A stretch of 64,000 nucleotides of DNA, from positions 42,519,522-42,583,521 of the forward strand of contig NC_041016.1 in NCBI RefSeq assembly GCF_004193775.1, written 5' to 3'. A program made the position numbers and the translations under genes. Positions within the stretch are counted from its first letter, which is position 1. Each line of letters starts with the position of its first letter. Below the pieces are notes generated by a model that was not told the DNA's origin, made no database searches, and worked only from the letters and a program-made list of their open reading frames with translations. Source of the DNA: Glycine soja (taxonomy: Eukaryota; Streptophyta; Magnoliopsida; Fabales; Fabaceae). Of this stretch, positions 1 through 11,163 are shown piece after piece.

Positions 1-1211
1 CATTTTACTTAGTGAGAAAATGAAATGACGAACTTCAAAAGCCTATTTTTTGTGGACGAGCTTGACTAGGCGAGTTGATTTTAGCCTTAGTTTCACTTTA
101 GTTATTAATCGATTCGATTAAGAATGAGAAATCCCAAAGAGAAAACGTCCATTGATTTTCCGCTTTATTTTACTAAAAGATGTTTTTTGATTATTTTATA
201 TTATTTTTACCTCTTTTTTGATTTCCAACGTGGTTACGGCATGACCGAACGGTCGGAATTGATTTTAACCGAAGCTAATGGATAATACAATTCAAACGTT
301 CGGTGGAAATTTATTTTATTTTTAAGTTAAGCGAGAAACGACTTAAGTAAAATGGCTTAAGCACGTCAACAGGGGGTATAAAAAGTAAACAAAACGAGAA
401 TCAAAATGCACGAAACACAATGTGGACCACTACGGGTGCATAGAATGAATCGAAAAGCTTGGTTCGAGGTACTTACCCGTTGAAGATCGAAGAACGAGGA
501 AGAACGAATGAAGAACGTCGAAGAACGGTTCAAACCTTTGCGAGATTCCTCACGGAAAACGTTACGGAAACGTTTCGGAAGCGCCTCGGCTTAGATTTTC
601 TTCACGGAAACAATTTTTCCAAGCAAATTCGAAAGAGAGAGAAGTGCCTAAGGGGCTGGGATCCCTTCCTTCTTCATTTCCTCCCCTATTTATAGCAAAA
701 TAGGGGAGGTGGTTGCCGCCCAGCTCGCCCAGGCGAGCTCAGCTCGCCCAGGCGAGCAGGGTTGCTTCCTCCAGAAGCAACCGCCTTCTGGAGGAATCTT
801 CTGGAGGGCCCAAATGGGCCTGGGTGCTATTTGCACCCCCATTTTTACTAAGTACACCCCCCTCTGCTGTTTTTTGGTGATTCTTTTTTCGTAAAGTTAC
901 GGAAACTTACGAATTTCGTAACGATACTTGTTTTCCTTCCGTAATGTTACGGAACCTTGCGGATTACATAATCATCCCCTTTTTGACTTACGGAATGTTA
1001 CGGAACCTCACTTAATTATGCAACGATGCTTCCTTTTGATTTCCGGTGTGTCACGGAAACTTACGGATTGTGCATCAACATTTTTTTTGGTTTTTCGGCA
1101 TGTCCTGGAATTTCATAAATTGCCTAATGATGGGTGCCAAGCACCTCACAAGGACCAAAGAATGGTCGCATGTCATCAAGCAAAGGTCCCCGGACGAAAT
1201 TAGGGTATGAC
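1..1211 (-). mobile_element. Partial Ogre/Tat-type LTR
   Basis: This is the part of an LTR that falls inside the window. Read on the minus strand it starts TGTCATACCC at 1211. It shares the blocks of the LTR at 8724-10329: the GTGGACGAGCTTGACTAGG block, repeated ACGGAAAC/TTACGGAA motifs and the CAGCTCGCCCAGGCG block. It is clearly more diverged from that LTR than the LTR at 60449-62310 is, so it is probably not the partner LTR of the adjacent element. The far end lies left of the window. Confidence 0.8.
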
Positions 1212-1703
1212 AGGCTGGTCACGATATATGTCAGGGTTTGGCCAGCGGTTCGGGGATAAAGAGGACGTCCCACATTATTTCCATGATATACATGCAACAA
1301 TGATGATTAGGAAATTTTATGCAAAACTGGTCATGCATGCACCCATGTGGACACTCAAGCATCAAGTTTTTATGGTCATGTGACACTAGGGCTCAGGATT
1401 CATTTTCCCTACTTAAGTCAACCTAGTGTTTCCAAAATATGTTTTTTTATCAATTCATGCATTCATCCGAGTCCATTTTGGGCATTCGGGAAAATTTTCA
1501 CAGCACTCACCCTTCAGGTGTATACACATTTTTTCAAAAACTAGTTATGATCAGTGAATTTTTCAAAGAAAAGCTGGAAGTTATCTCTTTTCACAAGCAT
1601 GTTGCTTTTTAGCTAGACAACCTTTATTATTTTTTATTTTCTATTTTTTTTTCTTTTTATTCTTTTCTTGCTCACTCTCTTTTTGCTCTCTCTTTTTTTC
1701 ATG

Positions 1704-1880
1704 AGGTATTTTGCTACCTAAACATACGTATAATATTTTTGCTATATACATGCATATCCAAGGTATCTTGCTACCTAAACATACATATATATGTTTTGTG
1801 AGATATTTTTGCTATATACATGCATATCCAAGGTATCTTTCTACCTAAACATACATATATACATATATTTTTTGTGAGGT
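1704..1880. repeat. ~75-80 bp tandem repeats with TATA-rich spacer
   Basis: About three units of the type AGGTATYTTGCTACCTAAACA, then ATAYGTATATA, then GTGAGRTATTTTTGCTATATACATGC. They lie in the 3' region of element 1. The second family member has more units and long pure TA tracts at the same place (53136-53560). Confidence 0.8.
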
Positions 1881-2299
1881 ATGACTACCTTCCGAGCTTG
1901 TGCTTGTTTTATTTAAATTCCTAGGATCATGAGAAACTAGGTGTGTCCTACTATTACTTGAGAAACAAAGGTGATCAAATAACAAGCAGAGATTTAAAAG
2001 GTACTAGGTTGCCTCCTAGTAGCGCTTCTTTAACGTCTTGAGCTGGACGCTTGATGGCTTGTCGGTCACGCACCTAGTACTTTGCTTACCTTTGGCTCTG
2101 GACTTGGTTGCCTATTGGTCGGCCATGGGTCGTAAGCAACGCTCTAACCTTTTTGTGGATGAGCTGAGGTGAACTCTAGAGGTGATGGCGGTGTGTCTGT
2201 TGCCCGCTGCCGGCCATCCCCAGACTGCTGTGGTGTTTCGCTCTGCGCCTGCCTGGGGACGCAGTACTTCTTGATGAAAGTTCGATTAGTAGGGGGCCT

Positions 2300-2860
2300 G
2301 ATGCCCTTGCTGGAGGTGACAGGCACTCTATAGAACTGACAGAGGCCCGTAATTAGAGCTTGACAACTCCAAGGCCCTGTTGGACTTCTTCGGGTCCACT
2401 GGGTGTCTTGCAAGCGCGATCCCTGCAAACAATAGATGAAATCATAAATCAGTTGAGCGATGTGCATACTTACCTATGATGACGTGACCTTGCCGGGGGG
2501 AACGGGCACCCTGTAGGACTACAGAGGCCCGTAACCAGAACTGGAAACCCCAGGGCCCTGTTGGACTTCTCCGGGTCCACTAGGTGTCTTTGTGGGTGGG
2601 ATTCCTGCAAACAATGGATGGTATCAGAAATCAGTTGAGTCACGTGCATACTTACCTATGTCACGATGGCATGACCTCGTTGGGGGGACGGGCACCCTGT
2701 AGGACTGACAGAGGCCCGTAACCAGAGCTAGAAACCCCAAGGCCCTATTGGACTTCTTCGGGCCCACTGGGCGTCTTGTGGGCGCGATCCCTGCAAACAA
2801 TAGATGACATCAGAAATCAATTGAACCATGTGCATACTTACCTATGTCATGACGGAACAG
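2300..2860. repeat. ~185 bp tandem repeat, three units
   Basis: Units are anchored by AGAGGCCCGTAA at 2341, 2524 and 2710, giving spacings of about 183 and 186 bp. Each unit also holds a GGACTTCTYCGGG block and a CAAACAATRGATG block. The second family member has about two units (53985-54365). Tandem arrays in the 3' untranslated region are a known trait of the Ogre/Tat lineage. Confidence 0.85.
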
Positions 2861-3217
2861 ACCAACTGATACATCTGCAGTGGGAGATTGGCATTGTGGT
2901 CACTGGGCAGAATGTTGCTAAATAGCAACGTCATCTATATCCATGTAAGGGTGGTCATGTTGGTGTGCATGATCCGTGCTCGTCTTTTTGCAGCGGCACG
3001 GGTGATATCTTGCCCCGGTATGCATAGTAGATGCGTGATAGCCTCCCTCTCTGGATGTGCTCACACAGTTGGTCGCCTTCCAATATCAGGGGATGGCCCA
3101 GGAACTGATAAAAGGAAACTACTGGCCCCTTAACCGGGAGCGCAAGTCTCGGTTAAGCATCTAAGGGCAAAGGGCCTTATATTCTCCTAAGGTGTGGATA
3201 TGGAGCATACTGAAAAT

Positions 3218-3313
3218 GAGGACGCGTAGCCCTCTAAAGGCGAGGGCGTGCAGCCCTCTGCAGGCGAGGATGTGCAGTCCTCTGATGGCGAGGACATATA
3301 GTCCTCTAAAGGT
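3218..3313 (-). repeat. 24 bp minisatellite, four units
   Basis: Four units start at 3218, 3242, 3266 and 3290 (plus-strand pattern GAGGRCGTGYAGCCCTCT and variants). The 24 bp period keeps a minus-strand reading frame (3385-3161) open as an eight-residue repeat of type RGLHxLAx. The copy in the second element has three units. Confidence 0.85.
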
Positions 3314-3799
3314 GATAGGTACTAGTACCCAAGGGTCCACCTTTATGAGAAAGCAAGAGATCGACTCATCAAGAGGGCAGGTCATCCAAAAAGATTGGAC
3401 ACGAGATGTAGGAAATCTATGCAGTTAACATGATTTTTAGGGATGCAGACACATGTAACCTTTGTTGTGAAATTTGGTAATGCTGACCGCACATGAAACA
3501 ATGCAATGCAATGGAAAGTTATACAATGTTCAGGACATTCTTTCCCTATTTTGTGATTTTGATTTTGAATTAATTTTTTTGGAAAACACAGATTGACTGC
3601 CCTTTTGAAAAAGGTGATAATTCATGCAACCTTATCCTACCTTTTGCAAACCTCTCTGGGAAATCCCTGAGAGTGTATATTCTGTTTGATTTAGTCACTT
3701 GACCATTTTGGAGTGACGGGAATGGAGCCGTTTGACGTTTAATCAATCTATTGAAATTCCAGGGCTTGTCTCCCTTTTTTTTGTTTAAAAACATCGACG

Positions 3800-4050
3800 G
3801 GTGAGAACTTTTGATCTGCCCCTATGTTCACTTGAGGCTCATGCACGATACCCCTCATTGCCCCAGTGTAAGGCTTTGAGGTACCAATTGTTATCTTTCG
3901 TCATGACCTTGTAGCTGGGAACCTATTCGGTGAGAACTTTTAATCTGCCCCTAGGTTCACTTGAGGTTTTTACATGGTGCCTTTCGTTGCCCCAGTGTAG
4001 GGCTTAGAGGTACCAATTGTTGTCTTGTTTTCACAACCTCGTAGTGAGAA
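3800..4050. repeat. ~129 bp tandem repeat, two units
   Basis: Units begin GTGAGAACTTTT at 3801 and 3930. They share the blocks ATCTGCCCCTA, TGCCCCAGTGTA, GAGGTACCAATTGTT and CATGACCTTGTAG. The second element carries three units (55282-55650). Confidence 0.85.
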
Positions 4051-4347
4051 AGAATGAAAGAAGCAATTGATTCTTGCAAAAAGAATTTTCCAAGGACGAG
4101 AAATAGTTGAAGGATTTTTCAGTTGATGGATTAAGTCAAATGACTCCTATGTAGAAGCAAGATGTTTTGATGTCTTGATGATGCTAAAGGATCAAGTGCT
4201 TCTACGTTTTATTCAAGACAAGAATCCAAGAAAATCAAGATATATGATCAAGTTGATCTCTAGAATCTTTAGGAAGAAGTTTCCAAATTGAAAACAAACA
4301 AAAGGTTTGACCAAAGAATTCTATCATTTCAAATTGAGATTCGCTCT

Positions 4348-4437
4348 CTGGTAATCGATTACCAGCAGTTGAAAATGTTTTAATTCAAATTTTTAAAACC
4401 TGTAATCGATTACATAAGTCTTGTAATTGATTACCAG
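4348..4437. repeat. Cluster of ATCGATTAC palindromes
   Basis: A perfect 18 bp palindrome CTGGTAATCGATTACCAG lies at 4348-4365. A second palindrome TGTAATCGATTACA lies at 4401-4414, and a one-mismatch relative GTAATTGATTAC at 4422-4433. The same trio occurs at 55955-56063 in the sister element. Confidence 0.85.
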
Positions 4438-5392
4438 AGGGGACTTTTAGAAAATAATTTCCAAGAGACATATCTATTCAAATGTTTTATGAATGGCCAT
4501 TCAAATGTTTTAAAGAGAGTTTTCATTGCCCAAACAGTTTTATCCTCTCGAAAGATTAAGAGTTTTTCTGAACTGAACTGTCTTATCCTCTCAAAAAGAT
4601 TCCTTGGTCAACCACTTACATATTCAATAAAGATTTTTGATTGATCTTCATTGTACAATCCATCTCTTTTTAGAGAGACCTCTTCTTCTCTTCTTCTTAT
4701 TTCTGAAAAGGGATTAAGAGACCGTGGGTCTCTTGTTGTAGGGGATTCTTGAACACAAGGGAAGGGTTGTCCCTGTGTGCATTGTTAATCCGAAAAGAGA
4801 GAGTGAAAGTTTAATTGGGGAATAGTCTTTGTATCTTAATTTAACCCCCATTTTTCTTAAGTTAGCTGAGGCCATTTGTCCAACATCCTATTCTTGATAA
4901 CTCACTTCTCTCTAAAAAGACAAGCTTTCCGGAATGATAAAATGAGGTCACATGGACGTCTTGAAAACACAATCAATCAAATGCTTCTTCTTTTTTCTTT
5001 TTCTTTTTGAACCCCTTTTTTATTTTAATTTTTATTTTTATTTTGAAATTTATTTGTTTTGAACTTTACTTGTTGTTTTACGGCAGCCCCACCAATGTGC
5101 AAGACGAGTAATCTCTGATTGAACGGTCTTGGAAGTCCAAACTCAGGAGCACAGGTCGCTTGAGCAAACAGACCAATGGCTTGCACCCATATTCTGGTGA
5201 AAGTTGAATAAGCAAAGATGCATTTGTGAGAGGACGAGGGACAAAGATATCAACTTTATCCATTTCATTTAACATTGTAACTGTGGTTTACAATAATGGT
5301 ACAAACTTGAAAATCCTGATGAGTCATTAGAGACATCTAACAACAGCTTTCAAAATTGCCCCATGTGTGGCATCTCTTGTCAATGTCAGGAT

Positions 5393-7083
5393 TTACACAC
5401 GATTCTCCTCAAATTTCAGCCAGCCCGCATCAATTAGACCTTGCACCTTACGCTTCAGGCCCCTACAATGCTCAATGGAATGCCCCGGGGCTTCTCCATG
5501 ACAAGCACACTTTGCGTTCGAGTCGTATTCTCGGAGAAATGGAGGTTGATGAACCTTGGTTAGGGTTATGGCTACCATTTGAATTATCAAGTAGATATGG
5601 GAGCAAGTCAGCATAGGACACTGGAATTGGGGTGAATTCTAAGGCTTTCTCGCTGCAAAATTCATTTCTTGGTTGGTGTTTTGGTTTATGCTAAAGGTGG
5701 TGTTTGTCATTGGAAGTGCGGTAGGTAGGCTTTGTGGTTGATTTTAGGGATGGCCTTTGTGGATGACTGGGTGGTGGGTAATGAGAAGGGTTGTTATTGG
5801 CTGAGTAATGACATTGTTGGGTTGGTGGGAAACTTGGTCGTATAAGAATGGCAGTCACAACATAGGTTTCTCCCTCCTTCTCATCCTCTTCACTTGCCCC
5901 AGTTTTCTCATTCGTCCAAGCAGGATGACTAAATTTGCCTCTTTACAGACCCACATCGATCCTTTCGTCGATGAAGACCATATCATCAAAGCTTGAAGGT
6001 GTGTAGCTCACCATCTTTTCATAGTAGAATACCGGTAATGTGTCTGTTGTCATCATTTTTTTCCCCGTCATTGAGGTGCCACATGAGCTGCCAGGTTCTC
6101 CACCTTTGGGCGTATTCTTTGAAAGATCCATGCCCCCTTTTTGCACATGTTCTATAGTTGCATCATATCCGAAGCCATTATACTGACACAGCTTAACGAA
6201 GGCAACCATTAGGTCCTTCCAAGAATGGACTCGGGAAGGTTCCAAGTTAGTGTACCAGGTAACAGCTACCCCAGTAAGACTTTCTTGGAAGGAATGTATC
6301 AGCAATTCCTCATCTTTTGCGTATGCCCCCATCCTCTGGCAATACATCTTTAGATGGTTCTTGGGGCAAGTAGTCCCCTTGTACTCGTCAAAGTCTGGCA
6401 CCTTGAACTTGGGAGGGGTGATGATGTTGGGTACTAGGAACAACTCTTTTAGGTTAGCAAAGGCATAATCTTCACCTTCTTCAATGGCCCTAAGCCTTTC
6501 CTCTAAATGATCCAACTTTTCCACTTTTGCCATAGGATGAGGGTTTTTACTTGTTGTAGAAGGCAAGAGGTGTAGCTGGGGGTGATACTGAGGGCCCTCT
6601 GAAGTGTTTTGCAGGGGTATACTACCAACTGCTTGCCCTTCAGTGGCATATCCGAGGCAAGGCTCGAAGTCGGCTAGATTTAAGAGACATGTGCATGATC
6701 AGTTTGGGGTTGTTGGCTCTCAATGGGTATAGGAGTGGAGTTATTGACATTCTTATTGGGAGTGTACCCCACATTGGGTGGCATATAGTTGAGAGGCAAG
6801 CCATATGGCGGGAAGGCATGCTCGTTTTGAATTTGCATATCATGGGGGCCGCCCGTACTTCCCAAATCTTTGCCTACCATATCTGAGGTTGGATGATTCA
6901 TTTGGTGCCAGATGGGGATGTCGGGTTCACCTTAGCAACAACACTGGTAGCGGCAATTGCAACCGCATTGGCTTCCATTATCTTCTTCACGCTCATCATG
7001 GCCTCCATCATTGTGGCCATTTTCTCTTTAATGGCCTCCATATCGGCCTTCATCTTCTCTTGTATCTCCTCTACTTCACCCAT
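5393..7083 (-). pseudogene. Ogre-type gag, broken
   Basis: Gag packages retrotransposon RNA into virus-like particles. On the minus strand an N-terminal acidic coiled-coil-like segment (7083-6898, GEVEEIQEKMKADMEAIKEK) is followed by a proline- and asparagine-rich linker (6901-6680). The retrotransposon gag domain follows (6566-5943), with PKFKVPDFDEYKGTTCPKNH, MYCQRMGAYAKDE and VTWYTNLEP as recognisable landmarks. A C-terminal segment (5614-5393) has an atypical zinc knuckle of C-x-C-H-x5-GH-x4-C form near 5465-5515. Frameshifts and stops separate these blocks, and about 35 bp present in the sister copy are missing near 6680. No protease follows. Confidence 0.8.
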
Positions 7084-8703
7084 TACTCTAGCTCTAGCAC
7101 AAGTTTGGTGAGGGCACCGTAAAGCATGTTTTTTTGCTTTTTTATAACAATGATTAAGTTCTTCTTCTTTTTTTCAAGGAAAGCATGCAATGAGCAATGC
7201 AACCAATGAACAACATGGATGTATGTGAATGATGCACAGTTGAAGTATTGCGAATTTGTACACTAGATATGGGGTTGAATCAATTTAGATTTTCAACATG
7301 GTCCATGACATCTTCGTCAAGGTGAAACTGGAAGTAACAGGGACATCTGCAGCCCTAAATGTGTTTGGCAGTAGACGAAGCAGCGATGTAACACGATCTT
7401 TTGCCCCAATTTTTTTCAAGATGGGTACTTCCATACTTCAACTTGACTCGATGAACCTTTTCGTAAAAGCACGAGCTTGGTTCAACCCCATAACCCAGGA
7501 AATGGCAATTTTGATCGCCAATACTTCATCAACAATTCATAGGGATGAAAGACTCGGGAATATGCATGCAATGTATGGAAAATGTAATTATGAGATTGAG
7601 ATGCCCGATGAAACATCCTTTCTTAGTTAAACATGCATTAGGTACCATGTTCAATCATTTTGTTTTGTTGTTTGTGTTTTTTTTTTAGAAATGGGTTTAT
7701 GATCCCAACATGGTTGGCTCATGGTACCTAACACATGCAACTAAGAATGCAGCGTGAATTTTTGCGCTTTCTTTTTTTGTTTTTGTCTTGCAGGGGAAAA
7801 CGCAAGGGTCACGCATGAGCAAACATGAAAACAATTAGTATGCAATTTGTAGATCAAAAAAGTTTGTTGAACACATATGCATGATGATGCAATGACTCAT
7901 GCAAAATGTGATGCTGGAATATGATAACGGACAAATGCAGGAACGATATGTTCATTATGACGCTGAAGAGATGTTTATGCAATGCATGATATGAATGCAT
8001 TTACGGACACGAGAGCCCAGAAAATCATCTCTCTTACTTGCGCATTTGGGGGCGCAGTGCCCCATGTGTGCAGTTAAGAAGACGATATGGATCTTTCAAC
8101 TTCCCACGACAAAAGACGAGACCCACATACAACGCATGTGTGACGGCATGATGCAGATGCGCAAAAGCGCAACAGGGGGATGCACCGAGTACGACAATAT
8201 CCATAAATAATCGTACAACAAAGGCGTACATGACATTTAGGTCTACATGCATGGCAGTGTTAAAAATGGCGCGCAGCATGTTTGCTCCGTGCCTCTATTT
8301 TAGGGACCTATAGGACAATATCTAGGGGTCTCTAATAACTACTCCCAACAATTCATAACTCACACGGCTGTTTTCTAGAGGTATCATCACTCAAGATAAC
8401 AATATTGTGGCGGTATGGAATACCAGCGACAACACATTATAAAGAGAGAAAGCTCTAGACGAGGTTTCACTATTATCAAGCAAGTCGGAGACCTAGCATG
8501 ATGATAGATTCAGCTCCACTCCTTAAGTTCCCATGAAACTGGGTGTAGGGCCCTTTTTTACTGAAACCCGTGGGTTCTTAGAATGCAGTGTAAAGAATGC
8601 AAAATACACAACAGTTATTTACATTTTACACAGTTCAACAAATGCACACACGAAGTTTCACAAATCCACAATTCCTTAAAATAGGCCTAACTCACAAAAA
8701 GAT
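7084..8703 (-). other. Leader region of element 1, no recognised gene
   Basis: This lies between the PBS and gag on the minus strand. It is strongly conserved with 58766-60430 of the sister element. I recognise no protein domain in any frame. Ogre elements can carry an extra ORF here, but no convincing open frame remains. The plus-strand open frame at 7298-7630 is judged a chance reading of the leader. Confidence 0.6.
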
Positions 8704-8721
8704 TCCCCAGTGGAGTCGCCA
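8704..8721 (-). promoter_or_regulatory. Primer-binding site, element 1
   Basis: On the minus strand TGGCGACTCCACTGGGGA begins two bases inside the 5' LTR. It starts TGG, as a site complementary to the CCA end of a tRNA should. The sequence fits the tRNA-Arg-type site I associate with Ogre/Tat elements. It fixes the orientation of the element as minus. Confidence 0.8.
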
Positions 8722-8723
8722 AC

Positions 8724-10329
8724 TGTCGCAACGTGCCCTTCGCGGGCGAGCGAAGGCGAGGCTCATGGGTGCGCTTTCCAAAGGAGGAAAGATGCGCGGA
8801 GTCGCCACCAACGTTTATTTGTGGAAAACGTCGAAAAAACCGAAGGAAACCGGTCAAAATGAAAATTCTAAGTTCGGGAGTTGTATTTACGCTTGAGGAA
8901 GGTATTAGCACCTCTCACGTTTATCTCAAAGGACAACAGCCTATTTTTTAGAATTGTGGAAATTGTGTTACCTTAACTTTTATTTATTTTTATTTTTTGA
9001 GGTCGACAAAAGCGGGACTTTTGCTCCTACGTACCCTCCATCAAAGAGGAAATCAGACCTACGTAGTTCTTTCTTATGCGTGAATCAAGTGATTCTTTTT
9101 ACTTGAAAGGTGATCATTTTAAGGCGCTGGACCTTAAAAATGATCCATTTTACTTGGTAAGAAACTGAAATGATAAACTTTGAAAACCCTATTTTTTGTG
9201 GACGAGCTTGACTAGGCGAGTTGATTTTAGCCTTAATTTCACTTTAGTTATTAGTCAATTCAATTAAGAATGAGAAATCCCAAAGAGAAAACGTCCGATT
9301 GATTTTTCACTTTATTTTACTAAAAGGGTATTTTTTAATTATTATATTATTATTTTACCTCTTTTTTTATTTCCAACGTGGTTACGGCACGACCGAACGG
9401 TCGGAATTCATTTTAACAGAAATTAATGAATACTACAATTCAAATGATCGGTGGAAATTTATTTTATTTTTAGATTAGGCGAGAAAGGACTTAAATAAAT
9501 GACTGAAGCACGTCAAAAGGGAGTGTAAAAAGTGAATGAAAACAAGAATAAAAATACATGAAATAAAATGTGGACCACCACGGGTACATAGAATGAATTG
9601 AAAAGCTCGGTTTGAAGTACTTACCCGTTGAAGACTGGAGAAAATGAAGAACAAACGATGAATATTTGAAGAACGATCGAGAATCTTCGCGTAATTACTC
9701 ACGGAAACGTTACGGAAACGTTACGGAAGCGCCTCGGCTTGGATTTACTTCACGGAAACAATTTTCCTCATCAAATTTAAGAGAATACGAAATGCCAAGA
9801 AGGCTGAACCCCTTTCTTCTTCACTCCTACCCCTTTTTATAGCAAAATAGGGGAGGCGCTTGCCACCCAGCTCGCCCAGGCGTGGGAGGTTGCTTCCTCC
9901 AGAAGCAACAGCCTTTTGGAAGGCCCAAGTGGGCCAGATTGCTATTTCTACCCCCCCCTTTTTACTAAATGCACCCCCTTTCTATTTTTTTTTGGTAATT
10001 CTTTTTCCGTAACGTTACGAAACTATACGAATTTCATAACGATACTTATTTTCCTTCCGCAAGGTTACGAATCCTTACGGATTATGTATTTACTCTTTTT
10101 TATCTTTCGAAAAAGTTATGGAAACTCACGGATTGCGCAAAAACACCTCTTTTCAATTTCCGCCACATTACGGAATTTCACGGATTGTGCTAGCCTGCTT
10201 CCTTTTGATTTCTGACACGTCTCGGGACTTCATTTACTGTGCAACAAAGGACGCCAAGTATCTCAAAGCGACTAACCAAAGGTTGCATGTCATCAAGTAA
10301 TAATCCCCGGACGAAATTAGGGTATGACA
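8724..10329 (-). mobile_element. 5' LTR of Ogre-family element 1
   Basis: The LTR is 1,606 bp. On the minus strand it begins TGTCATACCCTAATTTCGTC at 10329 and ends CACGTTGCGACA at 8724, so it has TGTC...GACA ends. It is followed directly by the PBS. It contains many TTACGGAA-type short repeats in the U3-side half. Confidence 0.88.
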
Positions 10330-11163
10330 CCATGTAAGTTCTTTTGCATCATCTCCATTAGCAAATAGACGATTAAACCTTGGAATGATAGGAAGATTCC
10401 ACAGCACCTTCATTGGGGGGCCTTTCTTTGTGTTTTCGATACTACTACACTCGTCATCATCCTTTAGTTTGTACCATGATACCTTACACTTGGGGCATTT
10501 ATGCATTTCTTCAAACTCGTGTTTGTACAATATGAAATCATTAGGACATGCATGAATTTTTTGATACTTCATACCCATCGAACACAATATCTTTTTCGCC
10601 TCATAGTATCTTTTTGGCAATGTGTTTTCCTTTGGAAGCATACCCTGCACTACCTTAAGCAATGAAGTGAAGCTTTTGTCACTTCACCCATATTTGGCCT
10701 TGACATTAACTGGACTTAACACCATTGACAATAGTGTCTATGACTTCTTACACCCCGGATACAAAGGTTTCTTCGAATCACTTTCTGATATATCATACAT
10801 AGGGGCATGTGCTTGCTGAAAAGACTCTTATCCAAGATCATGAATCATATCCTCTAATCGATCTCTCATTTCTACATCAACATGTTCAGTTTGGGACCCT
10901 TTTTGTATGTTAGTCAATTCACCATGCCACATCCATGTCGTATAATTCTTCTTAATCCCATCACAAAGAAGATATTCATGTATGTTGTCTAGTACTTGTC
11001 GTCTCCCATTCAATTAGTTTATACAAGGACAAGAATATTTTCCATCCTCATCTGATCGAGTTCTTTCTAAGGCAAATTGCAAGAACTATTCAAGTCGTTC
11101 CTTATATGCAAGGCTCATGCGACTTTCAATCATCCAAATTTGATTCATCTAATAACTATGTGA
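10330..11163 (-). pseudogene. CACTA (En/Spm) TNP2-like transposase, N-terminal remnant
   Basis: TNP2 is the transposase-like protein of CACTA DNA transposons. Read on the minus strand from 11163, the remnant shows a transposase-associated segment (11013-10828) with HEYLLCDGIKKNYTTWMWHG. A second block (10662-10330) has the hallmarks MKYQKIHACPNDFILYK, HKCPKCKVSWYK with paired cysteines, KGPPMKVLWNLPIIPRF and RLFANGDDAKELTW. Several in-frame stops break it (for example after HDLG at 10828). At 10329 the Ogre LTR cuts the frame, so the rest of the transposase lies beyond that insertion, outside the window. Confidence 0.85.

Larger units (their letters stand above)
1212..10329 (-). mobile_element. 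Pol-less Ogre-family LTR retrotransposon (element 1)
   Basis: Read on the minus strand the order is 5' LTR (10329 to 8724), PBS, a long leader, a broken gag (about 7083 to 5393) and a repeat-rich 3' region (5300 to 1212). No reverse transcriptase, RNase H or integrase motif is visible anywhere, although Ogre/Tat elements normally carry a large pol. The same organisation occurs at 52641-62310, so loss of pol looks like a family trait and not an accident of this copy. The element inserted into a CACTA transposase pseudogene whose sequence resumes at 10330. Its 3' LTR is not recognisable: the LTR abutting it at 1211 appears to belong to another element. Confidence 0.8.

Noticed and set aside
7298..7630. 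110-codon plus-strand frame conserved with the sister element
   Set aside because: Conserved as part of the Ogre leader, but in element 2 the frame is interrupted (for example a stop near 59118), and it is antisense to the element.
10234..10662. 142-codon frame taken as one protein
   Set aside because: Its last 32 codons read into the Ogre LTR; only 10330-10662 belongs to the transposase remnant.
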